Positions 1-7,669 of a stretch of 18,590 bases of DNA are shown here, in pieces. Under the pieces are notes generated by a model, which worked only from the letters and a program-made list of their open reading frames with translations, was not told the origin of the DNA and did no database searches. The position numbers and the translations under genes were made by a program. Every line of letters starts with the position of its first letter. Position 1 is the first letter of the stretch. The DNA is from Pseudomonadota bacterium (GTDB lineage Bacteria; Pseudomonadota; Gammaproteobacteria; Steroidobacterales; Steroidobacteraceae): assembly GCA_021805275.1 (NCBI GenBank), contig JAJZFQ010000306.1, positions 1-18,590 on the forward strand, given 5' to 3'.

Positions 1-2
1 GC

Positions 3-839
3 GTCGCCTCGCGCAAGGGACTCGCGCTGGAAGTCGCCCCGACGAGCGCCCATGTCCGCAGCGACCCTTCCCTCATCGAGCAGGTGGTGCGCAACCTGCT
101 CTCCAACGCCATCAAGTACACGCCGAGCGGAACGGTCGTGTTGCGCTGTCCGCTCACCCATGGCGCGCAGGTTCGGATCGATGTCCAGGATACCGGCATC
201 GGCATTCCCGCCGATCAACTGCCGCTCATCTACGATGAGTTCTACCAGGTGGGCGTCGGCGCGAATGCCTCGCGCAACGGATACGGGCTGGGTCTTTCCA
301 TCGTCAAGCGCATCGTGCAGCTGCTCGGCCTGCAACTCAAAGTCACTTCCCAAGTCGGCAGCGGCTCGACTTTCTCACTGTTGCTGCCCTCGGCCGAAGC
401 TCAGGCGGGCTCGGCGCCACCGCCTGCCGAGGATGCGAGCGGCAACTCCGATGCGGACGGAACCAGCGGGCAGCCCCGTGTGCTGTTGGTCGAGGACGAT
501 CCCGGCGTACGCGATGCGACCCGAATGCTGCTGCGCGTCGAGGGCTACCAGGTCACGACCGCCGCCTCGCTCGAGCAGGCGATCGCCGCCGTGCAAAGCG
601 GCACGGGCTTCGAGCTGCTCATGACGGACTACCACCTCGGCACGAATCAGACCGGCATTCAGGTCATTGCCGCGCTGCGCGAATGCCTCGGGCCGCACCT
701 GAAGTCGGTACTGGTCACCGGGGACACCTCAGCAGCAGTGCGCGGCCTGGCGCCCGATCCGTACCTGCGCGTCCTGAGCAAGCCCATCCGTGCCGAGGCA
801 TTGCTGCGCCTCCTGCGTGAGTTCCTCGCGGCGGACTGA
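3..839 (+). CDS. Hybrid histidine kinase, C-terminal part (HATPase + receiver)
   Basis: The reading frame is open from the window edge, so the N-terminus (sensor and dimerisation/phospho-acceptor domains) lies outside. The first ~110 residues are a HATPase_c ATP-binding domain with an N box (RNLLSNAIKYTP), a G1 box (DTGIGIP) and a G2 box (GYGLGLSIVKR). A linker rich in Ala, Ser and Pro leads into a receiver domain of about 120 residues. It has the acidic pair in VEDDP, the likely phospho-acceptor Asp in MTDYHLG, the Thr of LVTGD and the Lys of LSKPI. No output domain follows, so phosphate probably passes to a separate partner or the receiver modulates the kinase. It is a membrane or cytoplasmic two-component sensor; the stimulus cannot be told from this part. 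It ends 64 bp before the convergent LysE-type gene and has no visible link to the sugar operon. Confidence 0.93.
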   Translation, partial: VASRKGLALEVAPTSAHVRSDPSLIEQVVRNLLSNAIKYTPSGTVVLRCPLTHGAQVRIDVQDTGIGIPADQLPLIYDEFYQVGVGANASRNGYGLGLSIVKRIVQLLGLQLKVTSQVGSGSTFSLLLPSAEAQAGSAPPPAEDASGNSDADGTSGQPRVLLVEDDPGVRDATRMLLRVEGYQVTTAASLEQAIAAVQSGTGFELLMTDYHLGTNQTGIQVIAALRECLGPHLKSVLVTGDTSAAVRGLAPDPYLRVLSKPIRAEALLRLLREFLAAD

Positions 840-903
840 CCAAGCGCGCCAAACCTGACGCTCTCATCGGCCGAATCAGCCGGACACGGGGCCGGCACCC
901 GAC

Positions 904-1530
904 TCAGCGCGACTGCCGAGCCAGCAACAATCCGCAGCCCACGCCGATCAACAGCGACCCGCTGATCCGGCTCTGCAGGCGGCGCCGCGCCGGCGCCGCG
1001 AGCCACCCTCTGATCCGCCCGGCGAGCAGTGCGTAGGTGCTGTCGGAGACCAGCCCCATGACGATCATCGTGCCGGTCATCTCAAGCAGCTGCGGACCCG
1101 CCGGACGATGCGAGTCGATGAACTGCGGCAGAAAGGCGATGTAGAACACGATCGCCTTGGGATTGGTGATCGCGACCAGAAAGCCCTGTACGAAGACCGC
1201 TCTGCCCGAGGGTGCGCGGAGCGGGGTCAGGCTCGGTTCGGAGCCGCCATGTGACCGCCACGCCTTGACCCCGAGCCAGATCAGATACAGTGCGCCTGCC
1301 CAGCGGACGACATCGAAGACCTCGCTGAGCCACGCGAAGAAGGCGATCAGACCGACCGCCGTGCCCGCGAGCAGGATGGCATTGCCAAGGCCGGCACCCA
1401 CACCGGCCACCAGACCCGAGCGGCTGCCGTGGCTCAGCGAATTGGCGACCACCAGCGTCACAACCGGGCCCGGGATCAGCACCAGAATGCCGACCGCGAG
1501 ACAGTAAGCCAGATACAGGTGAAGACTCAC
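904..1530 (-). CDS. LysE/RhtB-family amino-acid exporter
   Basis: A 208-residue inner-membrane protein, the usual length for the LysE/RhtB/RhtC exporters, which push amino acids such as threonine, homoserine lactone or lysine out of the cell. Family marks are the early LIPGPVVTLVVANSL segment with its conserved GPV/N pattern, the GVGAGLGNAILL helix, the LYLIWLGVKAWRS stretch and the central FLVAITNPKAIVFYIAFLPQFI motif. About six hydrophobic helices are visible. I chose the GTG at 1530 because the protein then begins at the first membrane helix. The open frame extends 41 codons further upstream, but that extension is Arg-rich and unlike the family. The substrate cannot be predicted. The gene stands alone, tail-to-tail with the kinase and 132 bp downstream of the next minus-strand gene. 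Confidence 0.9.
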   Translation of the reverse strand: MSLHLYLAYCLAVGILVLIPGPVVTLVVANSLSHGSRSGLVAGVGAGLGNAILLAGTAVGLIAFFAWLSEVFDVVRWAGALYLIWLGVKAWRSHGGSEPSLTPLRAPSGRAVFVQGFLVAITNPKAIVFYIAFLPQFIDSHRPAGPQLLEMTGTMIVMGLVSDSTYALLAGRIRGWLAAPARRRLQSRISGSLLIGVGCGLLLARQSR

Positions 1531-1662
1531 AGGCGACCCCGAACCGTCGCTCAAGCAGCGATTGAGGATGCGCCGCGGATGCAATCCGCGCAACCCGTCC
1601 CTGCTGGCGCACTGCCGTCTCGCCTCTCGCGCCGCGGAACGCCGTGGAGCCACGGCTGGGCG

Positions 1663-2073
1663 CTAAAAATATCGCTCGAGAAGCGCTGCCACGGCGGGGG
1701 AGACCCGCGCAATCTTGTTCGTCGCCTGGCGATAGAATTTGAAATTGAGCTCCGCTTCCGGCCGCCCGTCCTCCCGCGCGGAAAACCGCGTCAGCTCTGC
1801 TCTGCCCAGTGCCCGACGGGCCAGTGCCGTACGCCTCACGACGATACTCACGCGAGGCGTCTGGCGCGCGAGGCCGCGGCGCGGAACCGCCGAGCTCGCC
1901 GAAAGAACCACGCCGCGCGCAACGAGCCCCCGCCCTCCCTGCGTCTCGCTGGCAAAGATGAAAATCGTGTCACCCGCGGCGATGGTCTTACCGCCGTACA
2001 TCGTCTTTTGGGCCGAGAACGCCAACCGCCTCGCCCGCAGATCCGGCCGCTCGGCCTTGATCACGAACTGCAC
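1663..2073 (-). CDS. Small EVE/PUA-like domain protein, function unknown
   Basis: A 136-residue soluble protein starting at GTG 2073. The start is supported by a GGAGGG Shine-Dalgarno sequence six bases upstream. The order MYGGKTIAAGDTIFIFASE, then GGRGLVARGVV, then a basic stretch, then ELNFKFYRQATNKIA is one I recall from an uncharacterised proteobacterial family of this length. The pattern of 'G-D-x-I-F-x-F' followed by 'G-L-x-A-x-G-x-V' resembles the beta-barrel of EVE/ASCH/PUA-like domains, some of which read modified bases in RNA or DNA. That fold assignment is my inference and is weak. There is no signal peptide or membrane helix. It sits between the LysE exporter and the hairpins that end the sugar operon, and is probably transcribed alone. 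Confidence 0.75.
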   Translation of the reverse strand: MQFVIKAERPDLRARRLAFSAQKTMYGGKTIAAGDTIFIFASETQGGRGLVARGVVLSASSAVPRRGLARQTPRVSIVVRRTALARRALGRAELTRFSAREDGRPEAELNFKFYRQATNKIARVSPAVAALLERYF

Positions 2074-2164
2074 ACAGCCCTCCGAGGCGCCCCCACGACC
2101 CGATGCGAATCCGCAGCATACACCCGGTACGGCCGCGCTCAGCCGCCGACGCCCGCCACAGTCT

Positions 2165-2193
2165 CAGTGCCCCGCCCTGGGGGCGGGGCACTG
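2165..2193. other. Perfect 13-bp inverted repeat hairpin
   Basis: The arm beginning CAGTGCCCCG (2165-2177) is exactly complementary to 2181-2193, with a three-base TGG loop. The stem is very GC-rich and works on both strands. It lies upstream of the EVE-like gene and downstream of the operon terminator on the minus strand. There is no T-run on either side, so it may be a Rho-assisted stop, an mRNA-end stabiliser or a copy of a palindromic repeat family. I saw no second copy in the window. Confidence 0.6.
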
Positions 2194-2398
2194 CCACGGC
2201 GCGGCTCGACAGTCCCCGAACTCCCCCCCGGGGATGACGGTGCATCGGCTCCCGCTGCACAGCACGGAACACGCGCACGGCGCCGCGCCCATCGTCCTCG
2301 GGCGCCCCTCTCCCGTTGGCCCGCGAGATCCATGGCATATGCATCACCACCCGAGCGCAACCCAATCGCCTCAGGACCGCGTGCAGGCCGCAAACGAC
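2194..2398. other. Intergenic stretch between the two hairpins
   Basis: About 200 bases of GC-rich DNA between the hairpins, part of the roughly 375-bp gap between the EVE-like gene start and the receptor remnant. The reading frames here have no start with a ribosome site and no recognisable motif. I see nothing else in it apart from a short CCCCCCGGGG run near 2224. Confidence 0.4.
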
Positions 2399-2433
2399 GG
2401 CGGGGCGACGGTGCCGTGCACCGCCGCCCCGCC
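2399..2433 (-). terminator. Probable terminator of the sugar operon
   Basis: On the minus strand a 15-pair stem (nine pairs GGCGGGGCG/CGCCCCGCC, one G-U wobble, five pairs CGGTG/CACCG) closes a five-base loop. It starts 15 bases after the stop codon of the last operon reading frame. The tail downstream is GTCGTTTG, which is only weakly U-rich, so termination may need help. Its position straight after the operon makes the role likely. Confidence 0.7.
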
Positions 2434-2448
2434 TCGAGCGCCGCTTGC

Positions 2449-3132
2449 CTAGAACGCTGCCCGCACGCTGAACTCGTAGCGCGCGCCGTAGATGAGCAGG
2501 CTCAAGAACTGGTCGGTCCGCGTGTCGTACTCCTGCAGCACCGACTGCGTCAGGTTGATGCCGGACAGCGCCACGATCACATGCTTGGTGATGCGGTAGC
2601 TGACCTGCCCGTCGAGCTCTCCAGATCCCTTGATGTACACCGGCGCCAACAGGTTGTAGCCGTCTCCGATCTGATAGATGTACGAGTTGCGCTGGCTGTA
2701 GGCCAGCCGTACCCCGATGCCGTACTTCTGATAGATCAGCGTGACGTTCTGGTAATCGCCGAGTCCAGTCAGACCGAAGGTCTGCGAATTACTGCCGGTA
2801 GCCGACGAGGAGTTGAGCCCGGCATTGCCCGACATGATCGTGGCGTTGGCGTTGATGCCAAGCCCGTCGAACGGCGAAGGCAGGTATGTGAACATGTGCT
2901 GAGCGGAAATCTCCACGCCGCGCACGTTCGCGCTCCCCACGTTCGTCGGCCCGGTGTACGCGAACGTCGCCACGTTGTTCGGGAATTACGTCAGATGCCG
3001 CGAGTTGACCATCGGCACCTGCAGCGGTGACTGGACGTATTCGATGACGTTGGTGAGCTTGTTCATGAATCCATCGACCGCCACGTACCCGCCCCGGGCG
3101 TAGTACCACTCCGCGCCCAGGTCGTAGTTCAT
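2449..3132 (-). pseudogene. TonB-dependent receptor, C-terminal remnant with in-frame stop
   Basis: About 227 codons remain of what should be a receptor of roughly 700-1000 residues. The start reads NYDLGAEWYYARGGYVAVDG and later FMNKLTNVIEYV, typical of a late beta-strand region of TonB-dependent receptors ('NYDLGLEWY'). Alternating strand pairs follow (YQNVTLIYQKYGIGVRLAYS, GSGELDGQVSYRIT), then LSGINLT, and finally YEFSVRAAF with the terminal Phe used for outer-membrane insertion. The plug and most of the barrel are missing. A TAA at 2988-2986 interrupts the frame after 48 codons; reading resumes in the same frame with FPNN. The first ATG overlaps the nagA stop as ATGA. The intact ancestor would have been the outer-membrane importer of the GalNAc-containing substrate. 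In its present state it cannot form a pore. A sequencing error could explain the TAA but not the missing N-terminal part. Confidence 0.88.
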
Positions 3133-4334
3133 TCCAGTGCGGCGGCTCGGTGGACGGGCTGTCCGCCGATGAGCAGCTCTCGCAGCTCGAGCTGGCTCGG
3201 GTCGAGCAGCGCGATGTCGGCGCGCGAGCGCCGCTGCAGATAGCCATACTCGGGATTCAATCCGACCGCCCGCGCCGGAATCGCGCTGACCATGGCGAGC
3301 GCAGTCTCGAGCGGCAGGCCGATCGGATGCACGAGCCGGCGCAGCGTACCGGCCATGTCGATATGCACACCGGCCAGCGACCCGTGCGCATCGATCAATC
3401 TGCCGTCCCGCACGGAGATTCTCGCGCCATAGAGCTCAAACGCCGACGGGCCGTGCACGGTCGGCATCGCGTCGGTGACAGCAAACAGGGTATTCGGTTC
3501 GCGCTTGGCGCGAACGGCGAGCCGCACCATGGTGTCGTCCACGTGATGACCGTCGGCGATGATCCCGCACCACGCGGCGCTATCGAGGGCGGCCCCAGTC
3601 ATGCCGACCTTCTTGGTCTGTAGCGGCGGCATGCCGTTAAACAGGTGCGTAAAGAAGGTGGCGCCGTCGCGCAGCGCGGCGCGCGTCTGCCGCTCGGTGG
3701 CCCCGCTGTGACCGATCGAGACGCGCACCCCCATGTCGAGCAGCTCTCGCAGCACACCGTCCGCCAGCCGCTCGGGCGCCAGCGTGATCAGCACCGGGAC
3801 CGACCGCTCGCGCAGGCGGCGCAGCAGAGTGCGGGTATGCGCGTCGAACGGCCGGATCAGCTCACGGGCATGCGCGCCGCGGAACTCCACCGCAATGTGC
3901 GGACCCTCGATGTGCATTCCGACCACGCCGTGTCTGCCGTACACCGCGAGCACCGCAGCGACGGCCTGCTCCATCACCTCTGGAGCGCTCGTGATCAGCG
4001 TCGGGAACCACGCCCCGGTGCCCCCGAGGCGATGCGCAGCGGCAATGGTTGCCAGTGCCTCGGCAGTGGGCTCGTGGGTAAAGAGCACGCCGCCGCCGCC
4101 ATTGACCTGCAGGTCGACGAACGCGGGACACGCCAGCCACTCGGTGCGCCAGCACGGCGCGCCGTCCCGGCCGGCCTCGTGCGCCGGCGCCACGGCGCTC
4201 ACCCGACCCTGGTCGATACGCACCGCCACCGACTCGCGCAGCCGCTCGCCGTCAAAGAGGCGCGCCGGCTGCAGCCACCATTGAGCGCTCGCCGGTGGCC
4301 AGCTGCACTGCGGCAACGGGTCGCTTTGGGTCAT
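3129..4334 (-). CDS. nagA: N-acetylgalactosamine/glucosamine-6-phosphate deacetylase
   Basis: A 401-residue cytoplasmic amidohydrolase of the NagA/AgaA type, which removes acetate from GalNAc-6-P or GlcNAc-6-P. The family is usually about 380 residues. Metal and catalytic motifs are all present: DLQVNG (residues 74-79, the NagA form with Gln in place of the first His), HIEGPH with Glu143, IGHSGAT with His209, THLFNGM with His230, and the catalytic Asp288 in VTDAM. The start ATG at 4334 overlaps the kbaZ stop (ATGA), implying translational coupling. A longer open frame upstream lies entirely within kbaZ. Beside AgaS and KbaZ, the most likely substrate is GalNAc-6-P (AgaA role), though the sequence alone does not separate this from GlcNAc-6-P. 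The 3' end looks complete despite the broken receptor gene touching it. Confidence 0.93.
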   Translation of the reverse strand: MTQSDPLPQCSWPPASAQWWLQPARLFDGERLRESVAVRIDQGRVSAVAPAHEAGRDGAPCWRTEWLACPAFVDLQVNGGGGVLFTHEPTAEALATIAAAHRLGGTGAWFPTLITSAPEVMEQAVAAVLAVYGRHGVVGMHIEGPHIAVEFRGAHARELIRPFDAHTRTLLRRLRERSVPVLITLAPERLADGVLRELLDMGVRVSIGHSGATERQTRAALRDGATFFTHLFNGMPPLQTKKVGMTGAALDSAAWCGIIADGHHVDDTMVRLAVRAKREPNTLFAVTDAMPTVHGPSAFELYGARISVRDGRLIDAHGSLAGVHIDMAGTLRRLVHPIGLPLETALAMVSAIPARAVGLNPEYGYLQRRSRADIALLDPSQLELRELLIGGQPVHRAAALE

Positions 4335-5602
4335 GAGCGGGTCTGAAAATAGGGCAGTAACACGTCCTGGATGCTGGCAAACACCAGCGAGCGGGACAGC
4401 CCCCCCGCCACGACCCGCAGCCCCTCGGCGCGCTCCCGCACGCTCGGCGCGAAGAGATCGCGCAACAGATACTCCGGCCACTCGCCGTCATCGATGCGCG
4501 CATAGAGCGCCCGCACGGCCTGCTGCGCCGCCGGCTGGGGCCAGTAATAGCGGATCCGGTCGGCGTAGCTGTGGTGACGCAGACGCCGCAGCTCTTGCGG
4601 GGATCCGCGGTAGTGTTCGCGCCAGTGCCGCTCATCGGCCGTCATCAGCTGCTCGAGAGTCTGTTCGAGCGCGCCCCACCCGCCCGGGTGCGCTGCGGCG
4701 GGCAGTCCATCGAGCCTGTACAGCGCACTGCGGTAGGCATCCGTGAGCGCTGGGCCGACCTTCAGGATAGCAAAGTGCTTGGCGGCAATCGCGGCCAGCG
4801 CGTCGGGGCGCTGATAGTCGGTCGAGTGGGCCTCGAAGCACATCTGCGCCTCGGTACGCAATGCAGACTCCAGCGGCCCCACCGCCGCTGGATCGTAGTG
4901 AATGATATGCTGCGCGGAGAACTCAACGCCCGGCTGCACGACCAGCGCCGCCACCCGTTCCCAGGCGGCCGGGGCGATGCGCTTGAATGCCGCACGATGC
5001 ACTTCAATGACTTCCGCGGCGTCCTGCACCCGGGTCGGGCGCAGCGGCTCCTCCTCCGCCAGCGCGCCGCCGGGCCTCGGGACCTCAGTGCCGATGACGT
5101 ACGCGAGCGTCCGCGGATCCTCTGCGGCGGCCTCGCACAGCGCGGCGAGCTCCGCGGCGCGCTCGGCACACACGGCCTGCGGCAGTGGCCGGGGGTCGTC
5201 GGCACATGCCTCGGAGCAGTCCAGATGAATCTTGCGGAATCCCGCCTGAACGTAGCCGCGAACCATCTCACACGCAGCACCCATCGCTGCCTGCGCGCCT
5301 TCCCGCCGCCACACCTGTGGCCCCAGGTGATCGCCGCCCAGCACGACCTGGCGCGCATCGATGCCAAGGTCCGCGGCGAGCGCCTGAAGACGCCGCGTAA
5401 AGTCTGCCGGCCTCATGCCGGTGTAACCGCCGAACTGGTTGACTTGGTTGCTGGTCGCCTCGATGAGCAGCAACGCGCCCTCCTCGCGGGCGAGCAGCAG
5501 CGCGGCGGCCAGCGCCTCCGGCTGGGTGGTGCAGACCGAGGGCACGGCCTCGCCGCTGCCGTCACGATTGCGCCCAATCAACTCTGCCAGCCTACGAATC
5601 AT
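4331..5602 (-). CDS. kbaZ: Tagatose-bisphosphate aldolase accessory subunit / AgaZ (KbaZ/GatZ family)
   Basis: 423 residues, normal for the KbaZ/GatZ/AgaZ family. Signature segments are EATSNQVNQFGGYTGM (residues 48-63), VLGGDHLGP near 86-94, KIHLDCSEA and later EVPRPGG and FEAHSTDYQ. In Escherichia coli the family stabilises the class II tagatose-1,6-bisphosphate aldolase (KbaY/GatY). In Shewanella, as I recall, comparative genomics assigned the AgaZ homologue as a tagatose-6-P kinase. Either role fits here, because the operon carries no KbaY/GatY and no PfkB- or LacC-type kinase. I chose ATG 5602, 19 bases after the fusion gene's stop; the upstream frame overlaps the ROK domain and is not family-like. 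The ribosome site is weak (AGAGGC), suggesting coupling to the upstream gene. Confidence 0.9.
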   Translation of the reverse strand: MIRRLAELIGRNRDGSGEAVPSVCTTQPEALAAALLLAREEGALLLIEATSNQVNQFGGYTGMRPADFTRRLQALAADLGIDARQVVLGGDHLGPQVWRREGAQAAMGAACEMVRGYVQAGFRKIHLDCSEACADDPRPLPQAVCAERAAELAALCEAAAEDPRTLAYVIGTEVPRPGGALAEEEPLRPTRVQDAAEVIEVHRAAFKRIAPAAWERVAALVVQPGVEFSAQHIIHYDPAAVGPLESALRTEAQMCFEAHSTDYQRPDALAAIAAKHFAILKVGPALTDAYRSALYRLDGLPAAAHPGGWGALEQTLEQLMTADERHWREHYRGSPQELRRLRHHSYADRIRYYWPQPAAQQAVRALYARIDDGEWPEYLLRDLFAPSVRERAEGLRVVAGGLSRSLVFASIQDVLLPYFQTRS

Positions 5603-5621
5603 TGCCTCTGTCCGAACCCAC

Positions 5622-7661
5622 TCACGATTGCGCCAGCAGCATGGCCGCACCCCGGGTCCCGCTCGCATCGCCGAAGCGGGCCACCGCGAAACGCGTCTCG
5701 CGGGTAACCAAAGGCTGCGTCCGATACACCTCGGACAGCATGGCCCCCAGACCCGGAATACGCGACAACCCTCCGCCCAAGACCACGCAGTCCATGTCAA
5801 TCGTGCACTGCGTCGTGTAGATGAGTTCCGCAAGCAGCGTGACCCACTCGCGCATCGTGACGATCATCGCCTCATCTCCGGCCTGCGCCCGCGCGGCGAT
5901 TTCCGCCGGCGAGCCGCTCGACGAATCGCGCCGGGCAGCCAGGCGGACCAGTCCCGGACCCGACACCAGCGTCTCGTAGCAGCCCAGACGTCCACAGCCA
6001 CAGCGCAGTAGCGGAAGATCCCACTCCTCGACGAACCGGCCGGGTATGCCCAGATGCCCGATCTCCCCCGGCAGATCGTTGTGGCCGAGCACCAGACGCC
6101 CGCGGTGCACGACGCCTCCACCGACTCCGGTTCCCAGGATCAGCCCCAGGACCGTTTCGGCGTCCTCGCCGGCCCCGCCGTTGGCCTCGGAGAGGGCGAA
6201 GCACTTGCAATCGTTCTCGAGCGCCACTTTGCGGCCGAGCCGCGCGACGAGATCCTCGCGCAGCGGACGACCCGTCGCCGGGAGGTTCGAGGTCAGCGAC
6301 CGTCCGCTCTGGTGATCGACGAGGCCCGGCAGACCGATGCCGAGATCCACCGCGCCGTGAGCCTGGCTCTGCAGCCATCGCACCTCCCCGACGATGCACT
6401 CGAGCAGCTGCTCATAACTCGCGCATTCGGTCTCGACCCGACGCCGCTTGAGCGGGCGGAACTGCTCATCGAACAGGCTGGTCTCGATCTTGCTGCCGCC
6501 CACATCCATCCCGCCGAACAGTCGGGCCCGCGGCGCAGGCGGCGGGTAAAGCCTCACGCCCTGGACGACCCGGGAGAGATTTCCATCGGGAAAGGGGTTA
6601 TCGACATTCAGGCCGAGCTTCTGCGACCAGGCCACCGCGAGCAGTTGCGCCGGCAGAACGTGCAGCGGGATGTTCCAGCCGCGCGGTATGTCAGCGAAGG
6701 CCAGGTCCGCGCCGGTCTGCTCCGTGCCCACCGTGAGCACCCGCTGGGGTGCGAACTGGCTGCGCAGCTCCGCCACCGCATCGACGTCGTAGCGGCGCGC
6801 ATCCGCATCACTCGAGAGCATCGCCACGATCTGCGTGCCCTCGTCGACCAGCGACTTCGGTCCGTGCCGAAAGCCGAGCGGAGACTCCCAGAAGGAGGCC
6901 ACCTGACCGGCCGTCAGCTCCAGCACCTTCAATGCGCTCTCGTGCGCCGCGCCACGCAGCTCGCCGCCGCCGAGGAACGCAACGCGGCGCGGCGGTGCCA
7001 GTGGTGCGGCAACACGTCCCGCCGCCGCGAGCAGCCCGCTCGCCGCCTCGGCAAGCGCCTCCATCCGCTCGATGAGCGAGCCGACCGGCAAATCGTCGAA
7101 CACCGCGAGGGCGTACAGCAGCATGGTGCTGTAGCTCGAGGTCATGGCAAAGCCGACGTCGTGAGTCTCCTCCGGCAGAACGACTGCGCGCTGCCGGGAG
7201 CCCGTCGAGCGCGCCAATGCGCCCTGCGGATTGCACGTAATGTGCAGACCGCTGGCGTCGCTGCGCTCCAGCAGCTCCAGTGTCGCGACACTCTCCGGAC
7301 TGTCCCCGCTGCGACCGAACGAGACCACCAGCCGGCGGATCCCGCGGCGCAGCAGGCGCTGTGGATACGCCACGAGCTCCGTGCTCGGCATGCCCAGATA
7401 GCGCAGCTCGGACTGCCGCTCATTGAGGTAGACGCTCAGCGACTCACCGATGAACGCCGAGGTACCCGCGCCGCAGAACCAGACCTCCTCGAATCGCCCG
7501 GCGCGCACCCATTGGCGCAGCTCCGCGCCGATGACGGCAAGCTCCCGGCCCGCAACCCGCCAGACAATCGGCTGGTGCAGGATCTCCCGGTACGTCTGCG
7601 AATGGCTCGATGCATCTGCCGGCAACTCTCCGGGCCGGCCCGGGGACATCCTCTCAGTCAT
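5622..7661 (-). CDS. agaS: AgaS-type galactosamine-6-P deaminase/isomerase fused to a ROK sugar kinase
   Basis: One unbroken 679-residue frame joins two enzymes. Residues ~30-372 are a double-SIS AgaS protein: GAGTSAF at 64-70, SFGRSGDSPES at 114-124, a second SIS with ESPLGFRHGPKS at 259-270, and the family's closing DNPFPDGNLSRVVQGV at 354-369. AgaS turns galactosamine-6-P into tagatose-6-P and ammonia. Residues ~381-679 are a ROK kinase: FGGMDVGGSKIETSLFD, catalytic Asp484 in ENDCKC, the phosphate loop ILGTGVGGG, PGEIGHLG with His536, and the zinc site CGCGRLGCYE (Cys554, Cys556, Cys561). Such kinases phosphorylate N-acetylhexosamines at O6. The ATG at 7661 has AAGGAAG just upstream and follows the regulator's stop by eight bases. 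No stop or start-like junction lies between the halves. Both domains look catalytically intact, so this is probably a bifunctional enzyme rather than a frameshift artefact. Confidence 0.93.
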   Translation of the reverse strand: MTERMSPGRPGELPADASSHSQTYREILHQPIVWRVAGRELAVIGAELRQWVRAGRFEEVWFCGAGTSAFIGESLSVYLNERQSELRYLGMPSTELVAYPQRLLRRGIRRLVVSFGRSGDSPESVATLELLERSDASGLHITCNPQGALARSTGSRQRAVVLPEETHDVGFAMTSSYSTMLLYALAVFDDLPVGSLIERMEALAEAASGLLAAAGRVAAPLAPPRRVAFLGGGELRGAAHESALKVLELTAGQVASFWESPLGFRHGPKSLVDEGTQIVAMLSSDADARRYDVDAVAELRSQFAPQRVLTVGTEQTGADLAFADIPRGWNIPLHVLPAQLLAVAWSQKLGLNVDNPFPDGNLSRVVQGVRLYPPPAPRARLFGGMDVGGSKIETSLFDEQFRPLKRRRVETECASYEQLLECIVGEVRWLQSQAHGAVDLGIGLPGLVDHQSGRSLTSNLPATGRPLREDLVARLGRKVALENDCKCFALSEANGGAGEDAETVLGLILGTGVGGGVVHRGRLVLGHNDLPGEIGHLGIPGRFVEEWDLPLLRCGCGRLGCYETLVSGPGLVRLAARRDSSSGSPAEIAARAQAGDEAMIVTMREWVTLLAELIYTTQCTIDMDCVVLGGGLSRIPGLGAMLSEVYRTQPLVTRETRFAVARFGDASGTRGAAMLLAQS

Positions 7662-7669
7662 CTTCTTCC

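Noticed and set aside
1429..3030. 533-codon open frame on the plus strand
   Set aside because: It runs antisense across the LysE gene, the EVE-like gene and the receptor remnant. The product is Arg/Ala-rich without motifs, as expected for shadow frames in GC-rich DNA.
5622..7661. Two separate genes joined by a sequencing error
   Set aside because: The frame is continuous through the linker, both halves keep their family motifs in the same frame, and no start with a ribosome site is seen at the ROK boundary.
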